The position numbers were made by a program, and so were the translations under genes. The notes beneath the pieces were generated by a model. It worked only from the letters and a program-made list of their open reading frames with translations. It was not told the DNA's origin and did not search any database. 33,160 nt of DNA from Elusimicrobiota bacterium. Lineage in GTDB: Bacteria > Elusimicrobiota > Elusimicrobia > Elusimicrobiales > UBA9959. Location of the stretch: assembly GCA_016208085.1 (NCBI GenBank), contig JACQYT010000011.1:1-33160 (forward strand), in the 5' to 3' direction. Positions 7,368 to 13,887 of the stretch are shown one piece after another (within the stretch, counting starts at the first letter, position 1; each line of letters starts with the position of its first letter).

Positions 7368-9035
7368 TTAAATTTCGTGTTTTTCCAAATTAGCGAGCCC
7401 GAGCTTCCAGGGAATAACGACGGCCGCCGCGTTTAAAATCATATACGCCACGGCGCAAAGGGCGATGCCGCGCCAATCCCACGGGTGAAAGCGGCCGAAT
7501 CTTTCGGCGAAATGCATCTGCACCGGCCAGGCCTGGATCCCGACCACCAGGCTTAAATAGCCCATGGCGCAGGCCATGTATATAAAACCGCCGTAGGAGG
7601 ATTCAAGCTGGTGGATGTTCTCCACCCTGAAATCGGGGAAGAGCGCCCCCAGCCCTATGCCCATGACCGAAATGACAAAAGCCGCGATGACGATGGTGCA
7701 TGTCGACAGGACGGAAATGAACCGGTCCGCGCTTAAAAGATGGTTGGAAAAAGTTATCAGCACCGCGCCGATCACGAGCGACGGCGCCAGGGTGATCAGC
7801 AGCTTCTCTTTCATTATCCGCACGGTGGTCACGGGCGCCGCCTTCAAGATCCAGTAATTATTGCCTTCGAGGCTGATGGCCGGGAAAGTGAACCTGAGGC
7901 CTATGGCGGCCATCACAAAACCGGCCACCCCTATGTTCAGGAAGGAAACGAAGCTTTTAAGGTCCTGAGTGTCGAGCGGCAGCTGGCGGATGCTGAAAAG
8001 ATAGACCACTATCAGCGCGACGATAAGTATCGCCTGCGACCAGTACCGGGCGTCCCTGGCAAGCAGCAGCCTGTCTTTCCAGCAGCAGGTCAGCAAATCC
8101 CTGGAACCGGCGTATTTGAGGGCGAGCTTTTGCTCCGCAAGCAGCCGGGGTTTTCCCCTGAACTTCGGCGCGGTCTGCGCCCCGCTGAAACCCTCCATAT
8201 AAATAAAACCCGAAAGATAATACATCAGAGCGTAGACGGCGCAGGCCGCCGCGAGCAGGAGGCCCGCGTAGGAAAAGAAAGCTCCCCAGTTTCCGGCGCA
8301 ATAGGAGACCATGGCCTTGGTGACCCACCAGGACGGCAGGTACGGGGCGGTGGGCGACTGCAGATAGTTTATATACTGGGCCACGATCTCCAGGGCGTCG
8401 GGGCGCAGCAGCTTTTCAGGTTTCGTGAACCGGAACGCCACATAGACAAAAGAGACCGAAAGGCTGCCCATCAGCCAGGTTATATCCCGGGTTTTTGACG
8501 AAGGAAACAGATACATGACCAGCATGCTGAACAGAATGCCGAACGAGCCGGCCAGCAGGACAAAAGGAACGATCGCGAAAATATAGGAAAAATAAAAGCC
8601 GGGTTCCAGCTGTTTTACCCTGCCCAGGGCGATTATATAGGGGAAAACAGCCAGCAGCAGCGTCCAGGAGGAATAAAATACGGTTTCAAAAGCCTTATCC
8701 AGGAAAAGGACGCGCAGATTTATAGGGCAGGAAAAAAGGAATTTTAGGTCGGAAGAATAATAAAGAGTGGTCATGGAGATGATGATGGAAGACACTATGA
8801 CCATGGAAAAAGTTATCAGCAGCACCATGGAGGTGAGTTTCCAGGAAAGCATGGGCCCTATCACCTGCACCCCTTCAAGGTAATTCAGCAGCCGCTGGAA
8901 GCCGCCGTAAAGCGCGAGAAGCATCACGAGCCCTACTGAGAGAAAAGCTAGGTTCTTGGCCAGCTGCCAGCCTCTGAGCGCGGCCAGCCTGTTTTTAAAA
9001 GTCAGCGCCTTTCTTTTGAGGAGGATGTAGAACAT
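7368..9035 (-). CDS. ABC exporter permease (ABC-2-like, large membrane subunit)
   Basis: The 555-residue protein has an N-terminal cytoplasmic ~25 residues and about ten to twelve hydrophobic segments in two halves, separated by a polar loop (about 290-325: KFRGKPRLLAEQKLALKYAGSRD region). It has no nucleotide-binding domain. It starts 7 bases after the stop of an ABC ATPase, so the two form an exporter whose ATPase energises this subunit in the inner membrane. Such pairs with unusually large, duplicated permeases occur in many bacteria; the cargo is unknown. Its stop lies just before the repeat upstream of the deacetylase. Confidence 0.75.
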   Translation of the reverse strand: MFYILLKRKALTFKNRLAALRGWQLAKNLAFLSVGLVMLLALYGGFQRLLNYLEGVQVIGPMLSWKLTSMVLLITFSMVIVSSIIISMTTLYYSSDLKFLFSCPINLRVLFLDKAFETVFYSSWTLLLAVFPYIIALGRVKQLEPGFYFSYIFAIVPFVLLAGSFGILFSMLVMYLFPSSKTRDITWLMGSLSVSFVYVAFRFTKPEKLLRPDALEIVAQYINYLQSPTAPYLPSWWVTKAMVSYCAGNWGAFFSYAGLLLAAACAVYALMYYLSGFIYMEGFSGAQTAPKFRGKPRLLAEQKLALKYAGSRDLLTCCWKDRLLLARDARYWSQAILIVALIVVYLFSIRQLPLDTQDLKSFVSFLNIGVAGFVMAAIGLRFTFPAISLEGNNYWILKAAPVTTVRIMKEKLLITLAPSLVIGAVLITFSNHLLSADRFISVLSTCTIVIAAFVISVMGIGLGALFPDFRVENIHQLESSYGGFIYMACAMGYLSLVVGIQAWPVQMHFAERFGRFHPWDWRGIALCAVAYMILNAAAVVIPWKLGLANLEKHEI

Positions 9036-9042
9036 AGTTTTC

Positions 9043-9765
9043 TTATTCCGTCAACTCCAGAAATATCTCTTCCAGGGACCGGCCGGGGCCGCCGGGCGCC
9101 ATGTTTTTAATCTCGGCGACCGTGCCTTTGGCGATAAGGCTGCCGCGGTAGATTATACCAACGCTTGTGCAGAGTTTCTCGGCCATATCAAGGATATGGG
9201 TGCACATAAAAACGGCCGCGCCGTTTTTGGCGATATTAAGGAGCAGGTTCTTGAACCGCTTTATGCTTTTCGGGTCCAATCCCACTGTCGGTTCGTCAAA
9301 AAGCAGCGCCTTGGGTTTGCGCAACAGGACGCCGGCGATAAGCAGTTTCTGTTTCATCCCGTGAGAATAAGCCTCCAGCAGTTCCCCGCCGGCCGCGGAA
9401 AGCTCGAAAATATCCAGGAGTTGGGGAATACGAGCGGCCTGTTCGCCGTAAGGCACGCAGTAGAGATCGCCGATAAACCGCAAAAATTCAAAGCCCGTCA
9501 GCTTGGGATACACGAAAGGCTCGTCCGGAATATAGGCGAGGATCTTTTTGGCCTCCAAAGGGCTCTCTACGATGTCATAGCCGCCCACCAGCACGCGGCC
9601 CGAGGCGGGCTTCATGATGCCGGAAAGGATCTTAACGGTGGTGGTCTTGCCCGCCCCGTTGGGGCCGAGAAAACCGAAGATCTCGCCGGCGGCGATGTCC
9701 AGGCTTAGGTTATCCACCGCCTTAAAGGCGCCGAACGTTTTGGTGAGATTTTCTATTTTGATCAC
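9043..9765 (-). CDS. ABC transporter ATP-binding protein
   Basis: The 240-residue ATPase has Walker A GPNGAGKT (34-41), a Q-loop region after FVYPKLTG, a variant signature YSHGMKQKL in place of LSGGQ, Walker B ALLFDEPTVGLDP and switch His in MCTHIL. The YSHGM signature and the GLDPKSIKRFKNLL follow-up are typical of CcmA/DRA-type exporters (antibiotic, lipid or polysaccharide export). It is the first gene of a two-gene operon with the permease at 7368-9035. Its ATG sits just downstream (on this strand) of a large snapback repeat, which may hold the promoter or insulate it from the SurA-like gene upstream. Confidence 0.9.
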   Translation of the reverse strand: MIKIENLTKTFGAFKAVDNLSLDIAAGEIFGFLGPNGAGKTTTVKILSGIMKPASGRVLVGGYDIVESPLEAKKILAYIPDEPFVYPKLTGFEFLRFIGDLYCVPYGEQAARIPQLLDIFELSAAGGELLEAYSHGMKQKLLIAGVLLRKPKALLFDEPTVGLDPKSIKRFKNLLLNIAKNGAAVFMCTHILDMAEKLCTSVGIIYRGSLIAKGTVAEIKNMAPGGPGRSLEEIFLELTE

Positions 9766-9771
9766 GGTACA

Positions 9772-9880
9772 ATAGGGTAGAGGGTTTAGGGTAGAGGGTT
9801 TAGGGTAGAGGGTTTAGGGTTTAGGGTTTAGGGTAACAAACTCCTTATAACTCTACCCTCTCCCCTATACCCTCTACCCT
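9772..9880. repeat. Snapback TTTAGGG/TAGAGGG repeat (telomere-like unit)
   Basis: The 119-bp gap begins with about three copies of agggtagagggttt and then three of tttaggg (9772-9834). After an AT-rich 17-bp spacer comes the reverse complement ctctaccctctcccctataccctctaccctg (9851-9880). The arms pair almost fully. The same unit family recurs at 32541-32626. It resembles plant telomere repeats only by chance. Confidence 0.6.
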
Positions 9881-9884
9881 GTTT

Positions 9885-10583
9885 TTACTTGCCCTGTTCC
9901 CGCTGTTTCAGGTAGTCTTTGATTTCCAACTGCACGGTAAGCTGCTTCAGAAGATAATTGGCGATCTGGGCGAATCTGTCCCTGGAGAGTTCGTCCAGAA
10001 ATTTGTCTTTTTCCTTCTCAAAACTTTTCAGGTCCTTATTCCCGGCCAGGTAATAAACCTGCAGTTCTTCCGGGGTCACCTTGATGTTGGAATAGACGAA
10101 TTGCTTGAACTTGGAGGCCAGCCGCGCCTGCTTGCGCCAGGCCTCGTATTCGGCGGGAGACATATGAAATTCATTGGAAATGATGTTATAGTACGCCCGG
10201 TGACTGAAGACTTTTCCGTCCATGAATTGCGGCGTGTTCTGGATCTCCACCGCCACCTCAAAATCAGGCACGCGCATACCAATTTTAGCCGCCTGCCGGG
10301 ATAGAAGCTCCTCGATTATCATCTCCCTGAGCACTTCCTGCCTGACGCTTTTTGACACCACTTCGGTGACTTCGGCGCCGGAATCCCTGAAGTCGGAAAG
10401 CGCCCGGTTCACCAGCAGCAGAAAGCGCCGATAAGAGATCTTTTTGCCGCCCACATCGGCCACGGCTTCAAAGGAGTCGGAAGTGAACATGTAGGCGCCC
10501 AGGCCCACGAAAACGCCCATCAGGAATATCGTCACGGTCACTATGAAAATGATCCTTCTGTGCTTGGAGAAAAATGAGATCAT
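9885..10583 (-). CDS. Membrane-anchored SurA-N-type periplasmic chaperone (no PPIase domain)
   Basis: The 232-residue protein has an N-terminal transmembrane helix (IIFIVTVTIFLMGVFVGLGAYM, about 11-32). A SurA/PpiD N-terminal fold follows: VADVGGKKISYRRFLLLVNRAL and VLREMIIEELLSRQAAKIGMRV are the classic 'VNG..I....F' and 'L..LI...L....A...G..V' motifs. A helical tail (VTPEELQVYYLAG...) ends the protein and no parvulin domain is present. Such proteins hold exported polypeptides at the inner membrane. Its start overlaps the bactofilin stop (ATGA), so the two are translationally coupled and sit beside an M23 peptidase, suggesting a role in envelope shape or assembly. Confidence 0.75.
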   Translation of the reverse strand: MISFFSKHRRIIFIVTVTIFLMGVFVGLGAYMFTSDSFEAVADVGGKKISYRRFLLLVNRALSDFRDSGAEVTEVVSKSVRQEVLREMIIEELLSRQAAKIGMRVPDFEVAVEIQNTPQFMDGKVFSHRAYYNIISNEFHMSPAEYEAWRKQARLASKFKQFVYSNIKVTPEELQVYYLAGNKDLKSFEKEKDKFLDELSRDRFAQIANYLLKQLTVQLEIKDYLKQREQGK

Positions 10584-10978
10584 TTATTCACCTTCTGGGA
10601 ATTTTCCGCCTTTGGCTGCTTCGCGTCGGTCATGGAGCAGTTGCCGTTGAACATCGCGCCCTCCTCTATTATGATCCTGGGGGCGCGCATATCTCCGTCT
10701 ATCTTGGAACCGGCCAGCACCTCTATATGGTCAAGGGCGGAAACATTGCCTTTAACCTCGCCGGAGAGCGTGCAGATATCGCAGGAGACATCCCCTTTGA
10801 TCTTGCCGGTTTTTCCTACCGTGACCAGCTTGGCGTCCACGATGGAACCGTCGATGCGGCCGTCTATGCGCAGCGAGCCCTTGGCGGTCAGCGTGCCCTG
10901 GAAATAAGCATCCTGGCCGATTATCGTATCGGAGTTTTTGGCCTCAAAAGTGATATTGGCGTGTTTAAAAAGTCCCAT
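10580..10978 (-). CDS. Bactofilin
   Basis: Start ATG 10978 is chosen because GGAGG lies 5 bases upstream. An ATG at 10990 lacks any ribosome site. The 132-residue protein has the bactofilin (DUF583) right-handed beta-helix of short repeats: TIIGQDAYFQGTLTAKGSLRIDGRIDGSI, then KLVTVGKTGKIKGDV, LSGEVKGNV and KIDGDMRAPRIIIEEGAMFNG. Short polar tails flank it, as usual. Bactofilins polymerise without nucleotide at the inner membrane and recruit peptidoglycan enzymes. Here the gene is immediately followed by a coupled membrane chaperone and preceded by an M23 peptidase gene on the same strand, the same partnership known for cell-shape modules in other phyla. Confidence 0.92.
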   Translation of the reverse strand: MGLFKHANITFEAKNSDTIIGQDAYFQGTLTAKGSLRIDGRIDGSIVDAKLVTVGKTGKIKGDVSCDICTLSGEVKGNVSALDHIEVLAGSKIDGDMRAPRIIIEEGAMFNGNCSMTDAKQPKAENSQKVNK

Positions 10979-10999
10979 TGATGCCTCCATTTTTTAGAG

Positions 11000-11093
11000 A
11001 AGCAGCGAATAGCGATTAGCGAATAGCGGTGGAGTTATCGATCTTATAAGTTCCCCGTTCCTTCGCCACTTCGCTATTCGCTATTTCGCTATG
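11000..11093. repeat. Snapback AGCGAATAGCG repeat
   Basis: The gap between the M23 peptidase stop and the bactofilin start is filled by agcgaatagcgattagcgaa-type units (11002-11030) and, after a ~28-bp spacer, their reverse complement (cttcgctattcgctatttcg, about 11069-11090). A transcript of either strand forms a long hairpin, so it may separate the two transcripts or tune read-through. Confidence 0.5.
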
Positions 11094-12071
11094 TTAGTTC
11101 CCGGCGAACAGTCCTTCAAAAATATTGGCGAAATGGCTGCGTTTTTCGCCCGCCTGCAGGTACCTCGTCGGCTCTTTCGGCATGTCGTCCACCCAGACCT
11201 CGTAATGGAGATGGGAACCTGTGGCAGTGCCGGTGGAACCCATCCTGCCGATCAATTGAGCGCGCTTTATCTGGGCGCCTTCTTTTACCGAAAGTTCGCT
11301 TAAATGGCCGTATAAAGTGGAGTAGCCGAAACCATGGTCTACCACCAGGGATATGCCGTAGCCGTTGGCCCAACCAGCATAGCGCACAACGCCGTCAGCC
11401 GTCGCGCGTATCGGCGTACCCGGTTCGTTCGCGATATCAATGCCGGAGTGGAACTCACTGGCCGCCCTTAACGGGGCGATACGGTATCCGAAAGACGAAG
11501 TCATACGGCCTTCAGCGGGCCAGATGGAAGGCGTAGCTTTGGCGTTATTATACTTATTGGTGATATACCAGGTCATCTCGGCATAGCTTGAAAGCCGGCG
11601 ACTGGACTCTTCCTGCATCCGCAAAAGCGCGTTATTAATAGAGGTTTCCCGGGTTCCTGAAGCTTTGTCGGAAAGCAGTTTTCTGAAATCCGAAACTTCC
11701 GAGGGGTCCGGCCCGCCCAGGGCGCTCCGGTTGTCCGCCGCGTCCCGCGTCATCCCGATCATTTTTCTTAACTGCCGGTCGGTCTTTCTGGTCATTTCCA
11801 GATAAGCAAGGCCTTTTTCCACCTGGAGCGAGACATAATCCATCTTGACGCGCAGGATCTTATTATCCATTCTGGTGACGTAATAATCGAAATGCCGGCC
11901 GGCTATATAGCCGGCCCAGATGGTAAAGCCGGTCCAGGATATGGCCAGCGCCAGAAAAACCACGATAGGCAGGTTGAGTCTGAAAGAAGGCAGGCCGTTA
12001 TGCGGAACAATAAAAACGCTTATGGGTTTAGTCGAACTTTTCCAGCCCTTGGTCAGGCGTTTACATTTCAT
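11094..12071 (-). CDS. Membrane-anchored M23 family endopeptidase (LytM-type)
   Basis: The 325-residue protein has a short cytoplasmic part, one transmembrane helix (about 33-55), a helical/coiled region (60-170) and a C-terminal M23 domain. Zinc ligands are H208 and D212 (FHSGIDIAN) and H289. Catalytic histidines are H256 (STLYGHLS) and H287 (TGSHLHYEVW). All expected residues are present, so it should cleave peptidoglycan cross-links in the periplasm. Layout and length match bactofilin-linked M23 enzymes, and the bactofilin gene lies immediately downstream. A near-consensus promoter (12080-12108) places the transcription start within 1-2 nt of the ATG, and no Shine-Dalgarno is visible. Confidence 0.9.
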   Translation of the reverse strand: MKCKRLTKGWKSSTKPISVFIVPHNGLPSFRLNLPIVVFLALAISWTGFTIWAGYIAGRHFDYYVTRMDNKILRVKMDYVSLQVEKGLAYLEMTRKTDRQLRKMIGMTRDAADNRSALGGPDPSEVSDFRKLLSDKASGTRETSINNALLRMQEESSRRLSSYAEMTWYITNKYNNAKATPSIWPAEGRMTSSFGYRIAPLRAASEFHSGIDIANEPGTPIRATADGVVRYAGWANGYGISLVVDHGFGYSTLYGHLSELSVKEGAQIKRAQLIGRMGSTGTATGSHLHYEVWVDDMPKEPTRYLQAGEKRSHFANIFEGLFAGN

Positions 12072-12079
12072 ATAAGTAT

Positions 12080-12108
12080 ATTAGACTAAGTATCGCAAAG
12101 ACTGTCAA
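12080..12108 (-). promoter_or_regulatory. Sigma-70-type promoter of the M23 gene, leaderless geometry
   Basis: On the minus strand TTGACA (12103-12108) and TCTAAT (12080-12085) are separated by 17 bp. The -10 ends 8 bases before the ATG at 12071, so transcription should begin at or next to the start codon. Confidence 0.6.
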
Positions 12109-12137
12109 ACAAGAAAAAATTGATTCCCTGGTTCGGC

Positions 12138-12998
12138 TCAGTCGGACATAGGCGGAGGCGGTTTCTTTTTAAGCGGCGCCGAAGGGGCTTGTTGAGCGCC
12201 TCCCACGACCGAAGGATCGATTTTGACGTCGCCGTTTTCTTCCGCGTCCTGCTGGTCGAGCGCGGTTACGGAAGACACCGCCTGAGGGCCAGGGACAGTC
12301 TGCCGGCCTGTCATATTCGTAAACATCCGGGCCGCCTGACCCATGTTGCCGACCGGGAGCCTGGATAACAGAGGTTTTATTTGAGGGTCGTTCATAAGCT
12401 CCTGCATAAAAGGCATAAAATCAGGGCGCAGAGCGAATTTCATGGCCAGTTTCTGCATGCTTTTTTGATTTTGAAGCGCGGAGAGCATGGCCAGGGGATT
12501 GCCGGCCTTTGTGTCAAAAGCTTTTTTAAACTCAGGATCCTTGTTAAGCTCGGCTATAAAATCCTTGACTATGGGCCTATTGACGTATTTGAGGCCCAAC
12601 TGCATCATTTTTTGCGGGTCAACGCCGGAAAGACCGGGGATTTCGCCGGGGACCGGACCAAGGCCGGTGACCAGCCCAAGCGAGGAACCAAGGCTTTGAG
12701 TGGAATAAGTTATGCCGCCGAAACTCCCTCCCGCGGGGTTCGGCATAGAGGCGTACTGCGCGGGGAAAACGGGTTCTGAAGAAGTATTCCGGGCTTCGGT
12801 GAACATCTCGCGAAGCCCGACTATCCTGTGATATATGAATGCCGCCGCTAAAAGGATAATTATGAAAAACGCGAAAAGGAGCGCTGTGAGGATCTTGAGC
12901 AGCTTATACCGGCCGCGGATGCGTTCAAGCTCTTTCGCCAGGCCCGCGTCTTCGGATCCGCCGGTTTTTCCGGCTTCTTCCTTTTTTTCTTCTTCCAT
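12138..12998 (-). CDS. Single-pass membrane protein with STI1-like helical repeats, unknown function
   Basis: GGAGG five bases upstream supports ATG 12998 (286 aa). A charged N-terminus (EEEKKEEAGK) and basic patch lead to one transmembrane helix (ILTALLFAFFIIILLAAAFIY, about 36-56). A Gly/Pro/Ser-rich linker follows, then two related helical units: YVNRPIVKDFIAELNKDP and FALRPDFMPFMQELMNDP, separated by NPLAMLSALQNQKSMQKL. These resemble STI1/DP-type repeats that bind exposed hydrophobic peptides. The tail is Pro/Lys-rich (PLKKKPPPPMSD). I do not recognise a named family. The gene lies directly upstream of the M23 peptidase but is separated from it by that gene's own promoter. Confidence 0.6.
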   Translation of the reverse strand: MEEEKKEEAGKTGGSEDAGLAKELERIRGRYKLLKILTALLFAFFIIILLAAAFIYHRIVGLREMFTEARNTSSEPVFPAQYASMPNPAGGSFGGITYSTQSLGSSLGLVTGLGPVPGEIPGLSGVDPQKMMQLGLKYVNRPIVKDFIAELNKDPEFKKAFDTKAGNPLAMLSALQNQKSMQKLAMKFALRPDFMPFMQELMNDPQIKPLLSRLPVGNMGQAARMFTNMTGRQTVPGPQAVSSVTALDQQDAEENGDVKIDPSVVGGAQQAPSAPLKKKPPPPMSD

Positions 12999-13015
12999 AA
13001 CTTCCTCCGCTTAAT

Positions 13016-13044
13016 TTGACAACCCCGGGCATAATTGATAAACT
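13016..13044 (+). promoter_or_regulatory. Promoter probably serving tRNA-Glu, now abutting a MITE
   Basis: TTGACA (13016-13021), 17 bp, then TAAACT (13039-13044) on the plus strand. No plus-strand gene follows until tRNA-Glu at 13326. The MITE begins inside the -10 box, so the transcript would now run through 217 bp of insertion before the tRNA. Confidence 0.45.
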
Positions 13045-13259
13045 AGTGTAGTGTCCCGTAAATAACTGGACATTTGGCCTGTCAATTTTGAGCCGAGCCG
13101 AAGCGATGTGAGGCGCGCAGGCCTGAAGGCCTGTAAGCCGAACAGCGCAAAGGCGCAGGCCAAAAGCGGCTGGCCCCTTCGGGGCTCAATCGTCGCGCCT
13201 AAAACTCGTCTCAGGCCTGGGCCTCCAAATGTCCAGTTATTTACGGGACACTACACTAG
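13043..13259. mobile_element. MITE-like element, 217 bp with perfect 35-bp terminal inverted repeats
   Basis: Bases 13043-13077 are an exact reverse complement of 13225-13259 (ctagtgtagtgtcccgtaaa...). The ~147-bp interior has no coding frame and contains hairpins such as caggcct-ga-aggcctg and ggcccc-ttc-ggggc. Both outer ends read CTAG, which could be a 4-bp target duplication of the YTAR type made by IS5-group elements or simply part of the repeats. It has no transposase, so it would need one in trans. It sits between a promoter and tRNA-Glu. Confidence 0.75.
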
Positions 13260-13325
13260 CGCTTCCGCAACAGGGCCGTAGCTGAACCCAGCTCAAATAT
13301 TACAAAATTTTGGGCTTAAAATTGC

Positions 13326-13402
13326 GCCCTCATCGTCTAGTGGCCTAGGACGCTGCCCTTTCAAGGCAGAGATCAGGGGTTCGAATCCCCTTGAGGGCGC
13401 CA
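13326..13402 (+). tRNA. tRNA-Glu (TTC)
   Basis: The acceptor stem GCCCTCA/TGAGGGC is perfect. The anticodon stem CTGCC/GGCAG presents loop CTTTCAA, anticodon TTC. The T-arm is AGGGGTTCGAATCCCCT. CCA is encoded at 13400-13402. It marks one border of the defence island. Confidence 0.95.
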
Positions 13403-13472
13403 ATTTTCTGAAGTGCCGAAATCAGGGCTTAAAACATCCGCCCGCGCCCTATAATTACTTAAGTTCCCCACT

Positions 13473-13814
13473 TCAGCAAATACCTAATTTGCCTTCAAAG
13501 TTGTTTTTTAAAACATACGCACCGTCCGGTACGAACGACAGGAACATGCTCTTAAAAAGCCTGCCGTGGTTCGGCACAAGCAGGTGGACCAGCTCATGCA
13601 CGATTACCGCCTCCTGGAATTTGCGGGGTTGGGAAAGAAGCGCGGTGTTGAATGTTACCTGGCCGGCGGCGGAGCAGGAAGCCCATTTTCTTGACATTTT
13701 TTGGAAACGCAGGCGCGCCGGTTCGGCATGAACCTTCTTTGACCATGCGGCAACCAGCCTGCGGAATCCGGCCTCAGCGTCCGCCGGGCCTATGCCGTCG
13801 CGTTTTGCAGTCAT
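13473..13814 (-). CDS. YgjP/SprT-like zinc metalloprotease (DUF45)
   Basis: The likely start is ATG 13814 (113 aa); a TTG at 13823 is an alternative with a nearer GGGGAG. Motifs are FQKMSRKWASCSAAGQVTFN, the family's 'R.WGSCS..G.I..N' block, and HELVHLLVPNHG, the zincin HExxH with its third His. Such small metalloproteases are very often encoded next to type I restriction genes; here it directly follows hsdR on the same strand. At ~113 residues it is shorter than full-length YgjP (~170-240), retaining the core only. The role is inferred: protein turnover linked to the restriction complex. Confidence 0.8.
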   Translation of the reverse strand: MTAKRDGIGPADAEAGFRRLVAAWSKKVHAEPARLRFQKMSRKWASCSAAGQVTFNTALLSQPRKFQEAVIVHELVHLLVPNHGRLFKSMFLSFVPDGAYVLKNNFEGKLGIC

Positions 13815-13827
13815 ACGTTTCAATCCA

Positions 13828-13849
13828 CTCCCCTCCTCGCGGAGGGGAG
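13828..13849 (-). terminator. Hairpin CTCCCCTCC/GGAGGGGAG behind hsdR
   Basis: A perfect 9-bp stem with a 4-nt loop lies between the hsdR stop (13888) and the metalloprotease start. No U-tract follows on the minus strand, so termination is doubtful. Confidence 0.3.
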
Positions 13850-13887
13850 AAACATTCCATCAGCGATATGCCACGGTGATACGGGAG

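Noticed and set aside
9772-9834. TTTAGGG runs resembling telomere repeats.
   Set aside because: They are few, followed by their reverse complement and lie between ordinary bacterial genes; a linear chromosome end is not indicated.
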